A program made the translations under genes and the position numbers. Shown in pieces: positions 55,243 through 64,000 of a stretch of DNA of 64,000 nucleotides. Location of the stretch: contig CANMFL010000003.1 of the NCBI GenBank assembly GCA_947497185.1, positions 62,001 through 126,000 of the forward strand, read 5' to 3'. How positions within the stretch are numbered: position 1 is the first letter of the stretch; the number at the start of each line of letters is the position of its first letter. Source of the DNA: an uncultured Paracoccaceae bacterium. GTDB taxonomy: Bacteria > Pseudomonadota > Alphaproteobacteria > Rhodobacterales > Rhodobacteraceae. The notes beneath the pieces are model-generated. The model saw nothing but the letters and a program-made list of their open reading frames with translations, did not search any database and was not told the origin of the DNA.

Positions 55243-56454
55243 ATGACCGAAGCCTATATCTACGACGCTGTGCGTACCCCACGCGGCAAGGGCCGCAAGG
55301 ACGGCAGTTTACACGAAGTCACATCCGCCCGCCTTTCGGCTGGCGTGATGAATGCGTTGAAAGATCGGAATGGGCTGGAGGGCCACGCCGTTGAAGACGT
55401 AATTTGGGGCAACGTCACCCAAGTTGGTGAACAAGGCGGCTGTTTGGCGCGGACTGCTGTGCTGGCGTCCGATCTGGATCAGTCCATTCCCGGCCTATCG
55501 ATTAACCGCTTTTGCGCCTCGGGCATGGAAGCTGTGAACCTCGCTGCGAACCAAATCCGCGGTGGTGCTGGTCAAGCCTATATCGCAGGCGGCGTCGAGA
55601 TGATGGGCCGCGTTGCGATGGGCTCTGATGGGGCGGCGATTGCCGTTGATCCGTCGATTGCGATGGACACCTATTTCGTTCCGCAGGGTATTTCCGCCGA
55701 TATTATCGCGACAGAATATGGATTCACGCGCGAACAGGCCGACAAACTGGCCGTTGAATCGCAAAAACGCGCTGTTGCCGCGTGGGAAGACAATCGGTTC
55801 GACAAATCCATCGTCGCCGTCAAGGATCAAAACGGCCTGACCATTTTGGACCGTGACGAATACATCCGCCCCGGCACAGACATGCAGGCGCTTGGTGCGT
55901 TGAACCCCGCGTTTCAGATGATGGGCGAACAGATGCCCGGCTTTGATAAAGTTGCGCTGATGAAGTACCCGCATCTCGAAAAAATTAACCACATCCACCA
56001 CGCTGGGAACTCTTCCGGTATCGTCGATGGTGCGGCTGGTCTTCTGATCGGTTCAAAAGAATACGGCGATGCGATGGGCATCAAACCCCGCGCAGTCATC
56101 AAACACACTGCCAAAATCGGCACTGATCCAACGATCATGCTGACGGGTCCTGTGCCTGTAACCGAGAAAATTCTTGCTGATTCCGGCATGAATATTTCCG
56201 ACATTGATCTGTTCGAAGTTAACGAAGCTTTCGCCTCTGTTGTGTTGCGTTTCATGCAGCGCTTTAACGTCGATCCGTCCGTTGTGAACGTCAACGGCGG
56301 CTCTATCGCGATGGGCCATCCGCTGGGTGCAACCGGTGCGATTATCATCGGCACGCTGCTAGACGAGCTGGAACGCACGGGCAAAGGCACAGGTCTCGCG
56401 ACACTGTGCATCGCATCCGGCATGGGTGCTGCAACAATTATCGAACGCATTTAA
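55243..56454 (+). CDS. Acetyl-CoA C-acyltransferase (thiolase)
   Basis: A 403-residue enzyme that splits 3-ketoacyl-CoA in the last step of beta-oxidation. The acyl-binding Cys is in NRFCASGMEA, the His in GHPLGATGA, and the base Cys in LCIASGMGAA. GGAGGA (55233-55238) lies 4 bp before the ATG. The FadB-like gene follows 11 bp later. Confidence 0.95.
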   Translation: MTEAYIYDAVRTPRGKGRKDGSLHEVTSARLSAGVMNALKDRNGLEGHAVEDVIWGNVTQVGEQGGCLARTAVLASDLDQSIPGLSINRFCASGMEAVNLAANQIRGGAGQAYIAGGVEMMGRVAMGSDGAAIAVDPSIAMDTYFVPQGISADIIATEYGFTREQADKLAVESQKRAVAAWEDNRFDKSIVAVKDQNGLTILDRDEYIRPGTDMQALGALNPAFQMMGEQMPGFDKVALMKYPHLEKINHIHHAGNSSGIVDGAAGLLIGSKEYGDAMGIKPRAVIKHTAKIGTDPTIMLTGPVPVTEKILADSGMNISDIDLFEVNEAFASVVLRFMQRFNVDPSVVNVNGGSIAMGHPLGATGAIIIGTLLDELERTGKGTGLATLCIASGMGAATIIERI

Positions 56455-56465
56455 GGAGCTGCGAA

Positions 56466-58658
56466 ATGACTGATTTTACACTGAAAATCGACAGCGACGG
56501 CGTTGGCGTAATCACATGGGACACCGTCGGGAAAAGCATGAATGTCATGTCTCGCGACTCTATGGCCTTGCTGAATGACCTGTTCGACCAAGCGGTGAAC
56601 GATGACGCCGTGAAAGGCATCGTGATCACGTCCGGCAAGGATAGTTTTGCGGGCGGCATGGACTTGAATGTTCTGGCGGCGATCCGCGAAGAATACAAAG
56701 ACGATCCCGCCAAGGGCCTGTTCGAATTTACCATGAATGGCCACCACGCCCTGCGCAAAATCGAACGCGCTGGCATGGACCCGAAAACGAACAAAGGCGG
56801 CAAACCAGTGGCAGCCGCTCTGCCCGGCACTGCGCTTGGCATTGGGCTTGAAGTGCCGCTGGCCTGTCATCGCATTTTTGCGGCTGACAATCCCAAAGCA
56901 AAGATCGGTCTGCCAGAAATTATGGTCGGGATTTTCCCGGGCGCTGGTGGTACAACTCGACTGGTGCGTAAAATGGGCGCTATGGCCGCGTCGCCATTGC
57001 TGCTTGAGGGCAAGCTGAACAACCCGCAGGGCGCGCTGAAAGCAGGTGTGATCGACGAAGTCGTGCCCGCTGACGAATTGCTCGACGCAGCCAAAGCGTG
57101 GGTATTGTCAGAACCGAAAATCGTCAAACCTTGGGATGAAAAAGGCTATAAAATGCCGGGCGGTGCACCCTATCACCCTGCAGGCTTCATGACATTTGTC
57201 GGCGCGTCAGCCATGGTTAACGGCAAAACCCAAGGCGTCTATCCTGCGGCTAAAGCCTTGTTATCAGCGGTTTATGAAGGCGCATTGGTGCCCTTCGATA
57301 CAGCGCTTAAGATCGAAGCACGCTACTTCACCCAAGTCCTGATGAACCCGTCGTCATCTGCCATGATCCGTTCGCTCTTTATTAACAAAGAGGCGTTAGA
57401 AAAGGGTGCGAACCGTCCTGAAGTGGCTGATCAGAAGGTATCGCAAGTCGGCATCATCGGTGCTGGCATGATGGGTGCAGGCATCGCACTGGTCTCCGCT
57501 TTGGCGGGTATCAAGGTCGTGCTGATCGATGCGAAACAAGAGGCTGCGGATAAGGGTAAAGACTACACCGCAACCTACATGGACAAAGGAATTGCCCGCA
57601 AAAAGGCAACTGCCCAGAAAAAAGAGGCTGTGCTGGGTCTGATCAACGCGACGACAGATTACGACGCGCTGAAAGATTGCGACCTGATCGTTGAGGCCGT
57701 GTTCGAGGATGTTGGCGTAAAGGCTGACGTGACAGCCAAGGTTCAGGCCGTCACTGGCCCTGATTGCGTGTTCGCGACCAACACATCGACCTTGCCAATC
57801 ACAGAGCTGGCAAAAGCCGCGAAAGATGCTGAAAAGTTTATCGGCATTCACTTCTTTAGCCCTGTCGACAAGATGATGCTGGTCGAGATCATCAAAGGCG
57901 CGAAAACTGGTGACGTCGCTGTGGCCAAGGCGCTCGATTTCGTGCGCCAAATCCGCAAGACGCCGATCGTGGTGAATGACGAACGGTTCTTCTACGCGAA
58001 CCGCTGCATCATTCCTTACATCAACGAAGGTATTCGGATGGTGAAGGAAGGTGTCGAACCTGCGCTGATCGAAAACGCTGCGAAACTGGTCGGCATGCCA
58101 CTTGGTCCGCTGCAATTGACTGACGAGACCTCCATCGATCTGGGCGTCAAAATTGCCAAAGCGACGAAAGCCGCAATGGGCGATGCCTACGACGACGCAC
58201 AAGACGAAGTGTTGTTCTGGATGTTCGACGAAGGCCGTTTGGGTCGCAAATCAAACAGCGGCTTCTATGCCTACGATGAAAAAGGCAAACGTCAGGGGCT
58301 TTGGGAAGGATTGTCCGCGAAGTACCCAACCGCCGACGAACAACCTGATCTGATCGACGTGCAGCATCGCCTTTTGTTCGCACAGACATTGGAAGCCGTA
58401 CGCGCCTTGGAAGAAAACGTGCTGGAAGACATCCGCGAAGGCGATGTTGGCGCGATCCTTGGCTGGGGCTTTGCACCTTGGTCCGGCGGTCCATTCAGCT
58501 GGCTTGATATCATCGGATCGCCGTATGCGGCGGAACGGTGTGACCAGTTGACCGAGATGTTCGGCGAACGCTTCAAAACACCAGACTTACTGCGTGAAAT
58601 GGCCGACAAGAACCAGTCATTCTATGGTCGGTTCAGCGCAAAAGCCAAAGCGGCCTAA
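56466..58658 (+). CDS. Fatty acid oxidation multifunctional enzyme (FadB/FadJ-like)
   Basis: A 730-residue enzyme. The N-terminal enoyl-CoA hydratase domain (about 1-190) has LPEIMVGIFPGAGGTTRL with catalytic Glu; the hydroxyacyl-CoA dehydrogenase part starts with the NAD loop IIGAGMMGAGIALVSALAG (about 333) and has FIGIHFFSPVDKMMLVEII. It hydrates and oxidises acyl-CoA in beta-oxidation and works with the thiolase. AAGGAG lies 7 bp before the ATG. Confidence 0.95.
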   Translation: MTDFTLKIDSDGVGVITWDTVGKSMNVMSRDSMALLNDLFDQAVNDDAVKGIVITSGKDSFAGGMDLNVLAAIREEYKDDPAKGLFEFTMNGHHALRKIERAGMDPKTNKGGKPVAAALPGTALGIGLEVPLACHRIFAADNPKAKIGLPEIMVGIFPGAGGTTRLVRKMGAMAASPLLLEGKLNNPQGALKAGVIDEVVPADELLDAAKAWVLSEPKIVKPWDEKGYKMPGGAPYHPAGFMTFVGASAMVNGKTQGVYPAAKALLSAVYEGALVPFDTALKIEARYFTQVLMNPSSSAMIRSLFINKEALEKGANRPEVADQKVSQVGIIGAGMMGAGIALVSALAGIKVVLIDAKQEAADKGKDYTATYMDKGIARKKATAQKKEAVLGLINATTDYDALKDCDLIVEAVFEDVGVKADVTAKVQAVTGPDCVFATNTSTLPITELAKAAKDAEKFIGIHFFSPVDKMMLVEIIKGAKTGDVAVAKALDFVRQIRKTPIVVNDERFFYANRCIIPYINEGIRMVKEGVEPALIENAAKLVGMPLGPLQLTDETSIDLGVKIAKATKAAMGDAYDDAQDEVLFWMFDEGRLGRKSNSGFYAYDEKGKRQGLWEGLSAKYPTADEQPDLIDVQHRLLFAQTLEAVRALEENVLEDIREGDVGAILGWGFAPWSGGPFSWLDIIGSPYAAERCDQLTEMFGERFKTPDLLREMADKNQSFYGRFSAKAKAA

Positions 58659-58673
58659 GCAACCAATATAACG

Positions 58674-58703
58674 AAAAAGGCCCGCAATTTGCGGGCCTTT
58701 TTT
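58674..58703 (+). terminator. Intrinsic terminator of the beta-oxidation operon
   Basis: AAAAAGGCCCGCA (58674-58686) pairs with TGCGGGCCTTTTT (58690-58702), followed by another T. It can work for both strands, since the next gene converges. Confidence 0.9.
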
Positions 58704-58743
58704 ATACAAAACCGTCGACGATACGACGCCTAGCCATCTGCGC

Positions 58744-59631
58744 CTATTTGCTGAATTTCTTCGCATAATAGTCAACCATCTGCGACACCATTTGATCGCC
58801 CTGCCCTTCGGCCGCAGCAGTTTGCAACGCGGTCAATGGACCGCCAGCAAGTTGCGATTCAACACCCGCATCTTTGGCCATCTGATCATAATACCCCAGA
58901 TCTTTCGCCGCATTCCCGATGCTAAAGGCCAGCATTTCTGGATTGCCATCAACGCCGTAGGCTTTCACCAAATCCATCATCACCGACTTCAACGGCCCTG
59001 CGGACACAACGTCGTAGACCTGCTGGCGATCCACGCCCGCCACGTCTGACATAGCAAAAACCTCGGCCATGGCGTTTGCCACCGTCATCCCAAAGAAGTT
59101 GTTCATCAACTTTACCGTGTGACCGGAACCAACAGCGCCCAAATAAAAGACGTTCTCAGCCAGATCATCCAGCACAGGTTTCACCTTATCAAACGCAGGC
59201 TTGTCGCCTGATGCCATAATGTTCAGCAATCCGTCGTAGGCTTGCGCGGGCGTGCGTCCCAATGGTCCGTCCAACATTGTAGCGCCCGCCGCCGCGACTT
59301 TTTCCGCCAAAGCGCGTGTGCTCGCTGGCAAAGATGTCCCGAAATCAATCACAACCGCGCCGGGTTTTAGACCAGCAATAACGCCATCTTCGCCGTTCAT
59401 CCGCGCTTCGACGCTTTGCGATGTGTCCATGCAAAGCATCACGATATCCGACGCCATCGCGACTTCGCGTGCTGTGCCGACTTCGACCGCGCCGCGTTCA
59501 ACCGCCGCGTCGATCCGTGGCCGCGACCGGTTCGCCGTGATCGTCACAGCATAATCGAGATCATGTAGCCTGCTGACCATCGCGGATCCCATCAGCCCCA
59601 ATCCAATAAATCCGATAGTTGGTTTGGTCAT
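58744..59631 (-). CDS. NAD-dependent 3-hydroxyacid dehydrogenase (HIBADH/GarR family)
   Basis: A 295-residue enzyme with the NAD loop IGFIGLGLMGSAM, the substrate part DGPLGRTPAQAYDGLL and the catalytic Lys in GSGHTVKLMNNFFG. It reduces or oxidises a 3-hydroxy acid such as tartronate semialdehyde or 3-hydroxyisobutyrate. It lies near a sugar-acid dehydratase and KDG kinase, favouring sugar-acid breakdown. Confidence 0.88.
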   Translation of the reverse strand: MTKPTIGFIGLGLMGSAMVSRLHDLDYAVTITANRSRPRIDAAVERGAVEVGTAREVAMASDIVMLCMDTSQSVEARMNGEDGVIAGLKPGAVVIDFGTSLPASTRALAEKVAAAGATMLDGPLGRTPAQAYDGLLNIMASGDKPAFDKVKPVLDDLAENVFYLGAVGSGHTVKLMNNFFGMTVANAMAEVFAMSDVAGVDRQQVYDVVSAGPLKSVMMDLVKAYGVDGNPEMLAFSIGNAAKDLGYYDQMAKDAGVESQLAGGPLTALQTAAAEGQGDQMVSQMVDYYAKKFSK

Positions 59632-59848
59632 AAGTCGTATCCTTCAGATGCATTGCCCACAAAATATATTTTGCCGTGAACATCCATAGTCGGTTTCGGC
59701 CCGTCTGCAAAACCCAATGTCATGATTACCCGATCCAGTGACGTCGATGCGCAGTCAAACCGTTGCAAATCCGTCGTGAAAATGTGTACTCTTTGCTTAA
59801 CATTGCGAGCGGACCGATTGGTCGGCCAGCCACAACAAGGATGCTGAC

Positions 59849-61645
59849 GTGAAGAAAATTAAGCCTACTGAACTGCGTTCGCAAAAATGGTTCAACAACC
59901 CCGAGAACCCTGAAATGACCGCTCTTTATCTAGAGCGTTACTTGAACTACGGACTGACCCGCGAAGAGCTGCAATCAGGCAAGCCGATCATCGCGATTGC
60001 GCAGACGGGTAGCGACCTAAGCCCCTGTAATCGCCACCACATTGAACTTGCCAAACGGACTCGCGACGGCATTATCGCCGCAGGTGGTGTGCCGTTAGAA
60101 ATCCCCGTTCACCCGATCCAAGAGACAGGAAAACGCCCCACCGCAAGCCTTGACCGCAACCTTGCCTACCTCGGTTTGGTTGAGACCCTGTTCGGCTATC
60201 CGCTGGACGGCGTGGTGTTAACCATTGGCTGTGACAAGACCACGCCCGCCCTGCTCATGGCCGCCGCAACGGTTAACATTCCCGCAATTGCTCTGTCCGT
60301 CGGCCCGATGCTGAACGGCTGGTACGAAGGTGAACGCGCGGGCTCTGGCACCGTCATTTGGAAGGCCCGTGAAAAGCTGGCGTCGGGTGAAATCGACGAC
60401 GACGAATTCATGAATATCGCGGCCGCATCCGCCCCGTCCGTCGGATACTGCAACACGATGGGCACAGCCACGACGATGAACTCGCTGGCCGAAGCACTAG
60501 GCATGCAGTTGCCCGGCGCCGCCGCGATCCCCGCCCCCTACCGCGAACGCGGTCAGATCAGCTATGAAACTGGTAAACGCATCGTTGATATGGTCTGGGA
60601 GGACCTACGCCCGACCGACATCATGACCCGCGAAGCGTTTGAAAACGCCATCGTTGTGAACTCTGCGTTGGGTGGTTCGACCAACGCGCCGATCCATCTG
60701 AACGGTATCGCAAAGCACCTCGGCGTGCAGCTGAACAACGACGATTGGCAGGCCGTTGGCCACTCAGTTCCGCTATTGGTTAACCTGCAACCTGCCGGTA
60801 AATATCTGGGCGAAGATTTCCACCGCGCAGGTGGCGTCCCCGCCGTTATTGGCGAATTGTTGCAAGCCGATTTGCTGCCGCATCCGAATGCGATCACTGC
60901 AAATGGCCGCACGATGATCGACAATTGCAGCCTGCTGCGGACCGGAAATGACGATGTCATTTTGCCGGTCTCCGCCCCGCTTTTGCAGTCCGCTGGCTTT
61001 ATCAACCTCAAGGGCAACCTGTTCGATAGCGCGATCATGAAAACCAGCGTGATTAGCGCTGCGTTCCGCAAAACCTACCTGTCAAACCCCGATGATCCAG
61101 AAGCATTCGAAGGCCGCGCCATCGTATTCGATGGACCTGAGGATTATCACCACCGCATCGACGACGAAGCCGAAGGCATTGATCAGAACTGCATCCTCGT
61201 GATGCGTGGCGCTGGCCCCAAAGGCTATCCAGGTGGCGCAGAAGTCGTGAACATGCGCGCACCATCTTACCTTTTGAAACAAGGGGTTGAGGCGCTGCCT
61301 TGCATCGGTGATGGACGCCAGTCCGGCACATCAGGTTCACCGTCGATCTTGAACGCGTCACCCGAGGCTGCGGATAACGGCGGCCTCGCGTTGCTACAAA
61401 CTGGCGACATGATCCGCATCGATTTGAACGCCTGCACTGCAAATATCTTGGTATCAGACGATATTTTGCAGGCGCGTCTCGAAGGTCTGGTCGCCGCAGG
61501 TGGCTTCCCGATTCCCGTGTCGCAGTCGCCTTGGCAGCAATACTTCCGCGAGATGGTGCAACCGCTATCCGAAGGAATGACCCTGCGCGACGCCCCGAAC
61601 TATCAGGACATCGCTCGCAAACACCTGCCGCGTGACAACCATTAA
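59849..61645 (+). CDS. IlvD/Edd family sugar-acid dehydratase
   Basis: A 598-residue iron-sulfur dehydratase. The cluster cysteines are seen in [25 protein letters not shown] and [19 protein letters not shown]. The family spans dihydroxy-acid dehydratase, phosphogluconate dehydratase and xylonate/arabonate dehydratases; the start [20 protein letters not shown] favours a sugar-acid dehydratase. The start is GTG at 59849, with AAGGA 8 bp upstream. Converges with the KDG kinase gene. Confidence 0.85.
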   Translation: MKKIKPTELRSQKWFNNPENPEMTALYLERYLNYGLTREELQSGKPIIAIAQTGSDLSPCNRHHIELAKRTRDGIIAAGGVPLEIPVHPIQETGKRPTASLDRNLAYLGLVETLFGYPLDGVVLTIGCDKTTPALLMAAATVNIPAIALSVGPMLNGWYEGERAGSGTVIWKAREKLASGEIDDDEFMNIAAASAPSVGYCNTMGTATTMNSLAEALGMQLPGAAAIPAPYRERGQISYETGKRIVDMVWEDLRPTDIMTREAFENAIVVNSALGGSTNAPIHLNGIAKHLGVQLNNDDWQAVGHSVPLLVNLQPAGKYLGEDFHRAGGVPAVIGELLQADLLPHPNAITANGRTMIDNCSLLRTGNDDVILPVSAPLLQSAGFINLKGNLFDSAIMKTSVISAAFRKTYLSNPDDPEAFEGRAIVFDGPEDYHHRIDDEAEGIDQNCILVMRGAGPKGYPGGAEVVNMRAPSYLLKQGVEALPCIGDGRQSGTSGSPSILNASPEAADNGGLALLQTGDMIRIDLNACTANILVSDDILQARLEGLVAAGGFPIPVSQSPWQQYFREMVQPLSEGMTLRDAPNYQDIARKHLPRDNH

Positions 61646-61651
61646 CGTCGG

Positions 61652-62563
61652 TTAACGCGCCGCGACAGCACCAACGACCAAGGCGCCCGCGCCTTGGATC
61701 ACCTGCTCTGCCAACGCGCAGCCAGCAGCGATCTGGGCCTCGGTATCGCCCACAGCCCCCAGAAAACCAGCGTTGAAACTGTCCCCGGCAGCCGTCGTAT
61801 CACGTACTTTTTCCGCCTTCTGCGGCATGAAACTAGCCGTTTTGCCGTTGGACAAATACCTGATCTCGCCGCCGCCGTTTTTCACGATGATCGTTGTGCA
61901 ACCAGCCGCTTGATAACGGGCCTGCGTCGCCGCAATATCCGCATCGCCAAAGAACAATGCCTCTTCGTCATGCGACGGAAACACGATGTCGCTGACACTG
62001 GCGAAATCCATGATCGCCGCACACATCGCAGCCGCATCCGGCCACAAACGCAGCCGCAAATTCGGATCAAACGCAATCGTCACGCCATTTGCACGCGCCG
62101 CTTTCAATTGCTCTCGCAGCCCAGCACGGCCAGCATCGTCGAGGATCGCGATCGAAATACCCGACAGATAAACGATGTCAGCACCGGCAATCGCCTTATC
62201 AACAAGTCCCTTTTGCCGCATCAATTCACGCGCTGCCGCCTGCCCGCGCCAATACGCAAAGCTACGCTCACCATCATCCAGATGGATCATATACAGGCCC
62301 ATCGTGTGTGTTTCTAACCGCCCAATATGATCGGTTCCAATGCCAGCGGCCTGCGTAAAAGCGGCCATTTTATCGGACATCGGATCGGTCCCGATGCAGG
62401 TCACATAATCAATGTCCCACGTCGGCTGCAGTTGGGCCAGATACCACGCAGTGTTATAAGTATCGCCAGCAAACGACGCGACAAAGCCGTCAGGCGCGCC
62501 AGTCGGGGCCAATTCAACCATGCATTCGCCGATGGATACGATGCGTTTTTTCTGTGCTGTCAT
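61652..62563 (-). CDS. 2-keto-3-deoxygluconate kinase-like PfkB kinase
   Basis: A 303-residue sugar kinase. IVSIGECMVELAP and DTTAAGDSFNAGFLGAV mark the PfkB fold with its catalytic Asp. VVIDFG-like parts are missing and the sugar side (FAGDTYNTAWYLAQL) matches KDG kinases. It fits the dehydratase next door, whose product is a 2-keto-3-deoxy acid. The ATG at 62563 has GGGGA upstream and was preferred to the longer frame. Confidence 0.82.
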   Translation of the reverse strand: MTAQKKRIVSIGECMVELAPTGAPDGFVASFAGDTYNTAWYLAQLQPTWDIDYVTCIGTDPMSDKMAAFTQAAGIGTDHIGRLETHTMGLYMIHLDDGERSFAYWRGQAAARELMRQKGLVDKAIAGADIVYLSGISIAILDDAGRAGLREQLKAARANGVTIAFDPNLRLRLWPDAAAMCAAIMDFASVSDIVFPSHDEEALFFGDADIAATQARYQAAGCTTIIVKNGGGEIRYLSNGKTASFMPQKAEKVRDTTAAGDSFNAGFLGAVGDTEAQIAAGCALAEQVIQGAGALVVGAVAAR

Positions 62564-62750
62564 AATTTTCCCCAACTTTTCGCCAAACTGGTATACCAGA
62601 TCAGCCGCCAATACCAAGATTGTTTCGGCACAGCAAGTTTACTGCATCACCTTAACGATGCTTCCTACCACTTTTTAGCGGCGCAATCAGTACCTAACAT
62701 TTAGGAAAACAGCGATTAGGACGGGTGCGAAACCCGACCTATTCCTCGCA

Positions 62751-63404
62751 TTACGCAGCCGTCTGGTACGGCGTCTGAATCGCGATTTTGCCCATGCCAT
62801 CAATCTCCATGACAGTGATCAACGCCCGCGCCGCCTCTAACGGCAACGTAGTATAATCGGACAAGCCCGCGTCCAGTATGTCGGTGGATTTAGGACAATA
62901 GATCAACGCGCCCGTGTTCGCAAAGATAACTTCGTCTTGCGAAAAACCGAGCGTAATCAATTCGATCTGCTCTGCGGGTGGCACGCGCACGATGCCACGA
63001 AACCCTTCAAGGACAAGCGCGGGAATCATCGCGAACGGATCGCCAAACACCTCTTCGGCGGCGTCCGCTTCGATCATAACTGACTGCTGGGGCAGCAAAA
63101 CCATGTCATCGCGGTTGCCAAGCGCATGGGCAGGCACAAACAACGGCCACGCCTCGCCGGGTGCTAATTCGCCGCCTGTCATCAAAATCTGACGGTTCAC
63201 AGAGGCCACGGTTTGCATACCTCCGTCGAACGTCAAAATCTGATCGCCAACAGCCACCGCCGCCACGTCGCGCCATCCCATCTGCGTCGCGACCTGCGTG
63301 CCAGCCACCAGCCCGGCCGCCAATTCTGCCAATGTCGCATCCGCGAGCAAGCCAGCCTCGGCAACAGCACTACGTCCCCAGACGTCCCTTTTGAATTCAA
63401 ACAT
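62751..63404 (-). CDS. Degenerate Hint-domain protein
   Basis: A 218-residue protein similar to the Hint domain of the first Hint protein (12837-13940): GLVAGTQVATQMGWRDVAAV occupies the place of the first block, and LLPQQSVMIEA and QDEVIFANTGALI the later ones. The nucleophile Cys/Ser at the start of the Hint fold is not present (Leu-Val-Ala-Gly instead of Cys-Phe-Thr-Pro-Gly), so self-cleavage seems lost. The ATG at 63404 has AAGGGGA upstream. No signal peptide. Confidence 0.65.
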   Translation of the reverse strand: MFEFKRDVWGRSAVAEAGLLADATLAELAAGLVAGTQVATQMGWRDVAAVAVGDQILTFDGGMQTVASVNRQILMTGGELAPGEAWPLFVPAHALGNRDDMVLLPQQSVMIEADAAEEVFGDPFAMIPALVLEGFRGIVRVPPAEQIELITLGFSQDEVIFANTGALIYCPKSTDILDAGLSDYTTLPLEAARALITVMEIDGMGKIAIQTPYQTAA

Positions 63405-63610
63405 CAGCAAAATCCCCTTTGGTGCAGCACCGACCGATTACGTTTCAGTTCTTGCCACGAGCACAATCAGTAGGCGTTGATTCTGTGAACAAGATGCGTT
63501 GGAAAAGGGGCAAGTTTGCGACCTTGTTGCGTGGTTAATGGGGAATTAACCTTCCGAATTAAGATTTTAACCAAATTCGAAACAAACGGGACAAACCGCG
63601 CGGGGAATTT

Positions 63611-64000
63611 TCAGACAGATGGATCAAACGCATAGCCAAATGTGGCGATGTCGGCACTGCAAACCTTTGAAATGACTTCAGCATCCGCGTCGCTGTAGTA
63701 GGGTCGCCAATCGCGGTCCCGTGACGACGCATTCGCGCGACCAACAGCACAGGTAAAGCCTACATGTGCCCAGAACGCCGCTAAATCATCCTCCAACGCT
63801 TCGAGCCGCGCAAACAAATCACAGCGCACCGTCCCTGTCGCATCTGTCACATAAGATCGATATGGTTGCATGGCAAAAGCCGCCATAGTCGCCTTTTGGT
63901 TGATGAAGTCAGAAAAGCTCAAACTTTTCGCCCGCCCCACCGCCGGATGCGCAAAGGATTGCGTTTGCAGCCAATGATAAAGGCTCACCGCCCGATCCCA
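63611..64000 (-). CDS. Sulfotransferase family 2 protein, 5' end cut off by the window
   Basis: The frame stays open to the window edge, so the N-terminus with its PAPS loop is missing. The first visible residues (WDRAVSLYHWLQTQ) match the 3'-phosphate-binding region of type 2 sulfotransferases, usually R-N-P-W-D-R-x-V-S-L-Y. The C-terminal end (DWRPYYSDADAEVISKVCSADIATFGYAFD) fits the family end, with the usual YYSD segment. Probably a carbohydrate or lipid sulfotransferase. The apparent GTG start at 63988 is not the start. Confidence 0.78.
   Translation of the reverse strand, partial: WDRAVSLYHWLQTQSFAHPAVGRAKSLSFSDFINQKATMAAFAMQPYRSYVTDATGTVRCDLFARLEALEDDLAAFWAHVGFTCAVGRANASSRDRDWRPYYSDADAEVISKVCSADIATFGYAFDPSV

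Overview
The window reads as a chromosome segment of a marine alphaproteobacterium of the Rhodobacteraceae (Roseobacter group). The case rests on gene content and order: a chorismate mutase-rpsP-rimM-trmD-rplS-rpmE run, MipZ instead of MinCD, the ccoNOQP-ccoGHIS cluster beside a UspA protein and FnrL, an RNase P RNA of bacterial type A, Hint-domain proteins, long acyl-CoA dehydrogenases of the DmdC type, and a zur-znuABC locus. No rRNA, tRNA, insertion sequence, prophage or CRISPR array is visible. Codon use looks even and most genes sit in tight operons with 4-bp ATGA overlaps, so this is mostly backbone with a few accessory insertions.

Layout. 1-5.5 kb: translation genes (chorismate mutase, rpsP, rimM, trmD, rplS, rpmE), with a sulfotransferase-like gene and a YceI protein inserted. 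5.5-8 kb: a double-winged-helix regulator facing a VOC protein, then a DEAD-box helicase. 8.3-15 kb: mipZ, an FMN/Fe-S glutamate-synthase-like protein, a PLP decarboxylase, a rhodanese, a Hint protein and an LpxR-like outer-membrane protein. 15-18.3 kb: a betaine-type ABC transporter. 18.7-21.1 kb: a sulfotransferase coupled to a cytochrome P450. 21-31.4 kb: the complete cbb3 oxidase and assembly genes, a UspA protein and fnrL, with three FNR-type boxes at the expected promoters. 31.5-37.1 kb: rpmG, rnpB, a cell-wall amidase, gatA/gatC, tadA and an rluB-type pseudouridine synthase.

37.2-44.2 kb holds the most unusual block: TerC, a small membrane protein, an XpaC-like protein, TelA, a DUF2927-like lipoprotein, an SPFH-GYF_2 protein, a small lipoprotein and a double zinc-ribbon membrane protein, apparently one transcription unit. 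It looks like a membrane or metal stress module reaching from cytoplasm to periplasm, without the TerD/TerZ proteins usually linked to TerC. 44.2-48.7 kb: a fructokinase-like gene, dtd and the zur/znu zinc-uptake locus. 48.7-51 kb: a MATE transporter and two thioesterases. 51-58.7 kb: two MerR paralogs, an 18-bp palindrome and a beta-oxidation operon. 58.7-62.6 kb: sugar-acid catabolism genes. 62.7-64 kb: a degenerate Hint protein and the 3' part of a third sulfotransferase.

Main non-coding signals: intrinsic terminators, FNR boxes, a Zur-like box, an 11-bp phased triple repeat before the chorismate mutase gene, and a 28-bp inverted repeat with a third copy about 9 kb away. All calls come from reading the sequence; no database search was run.
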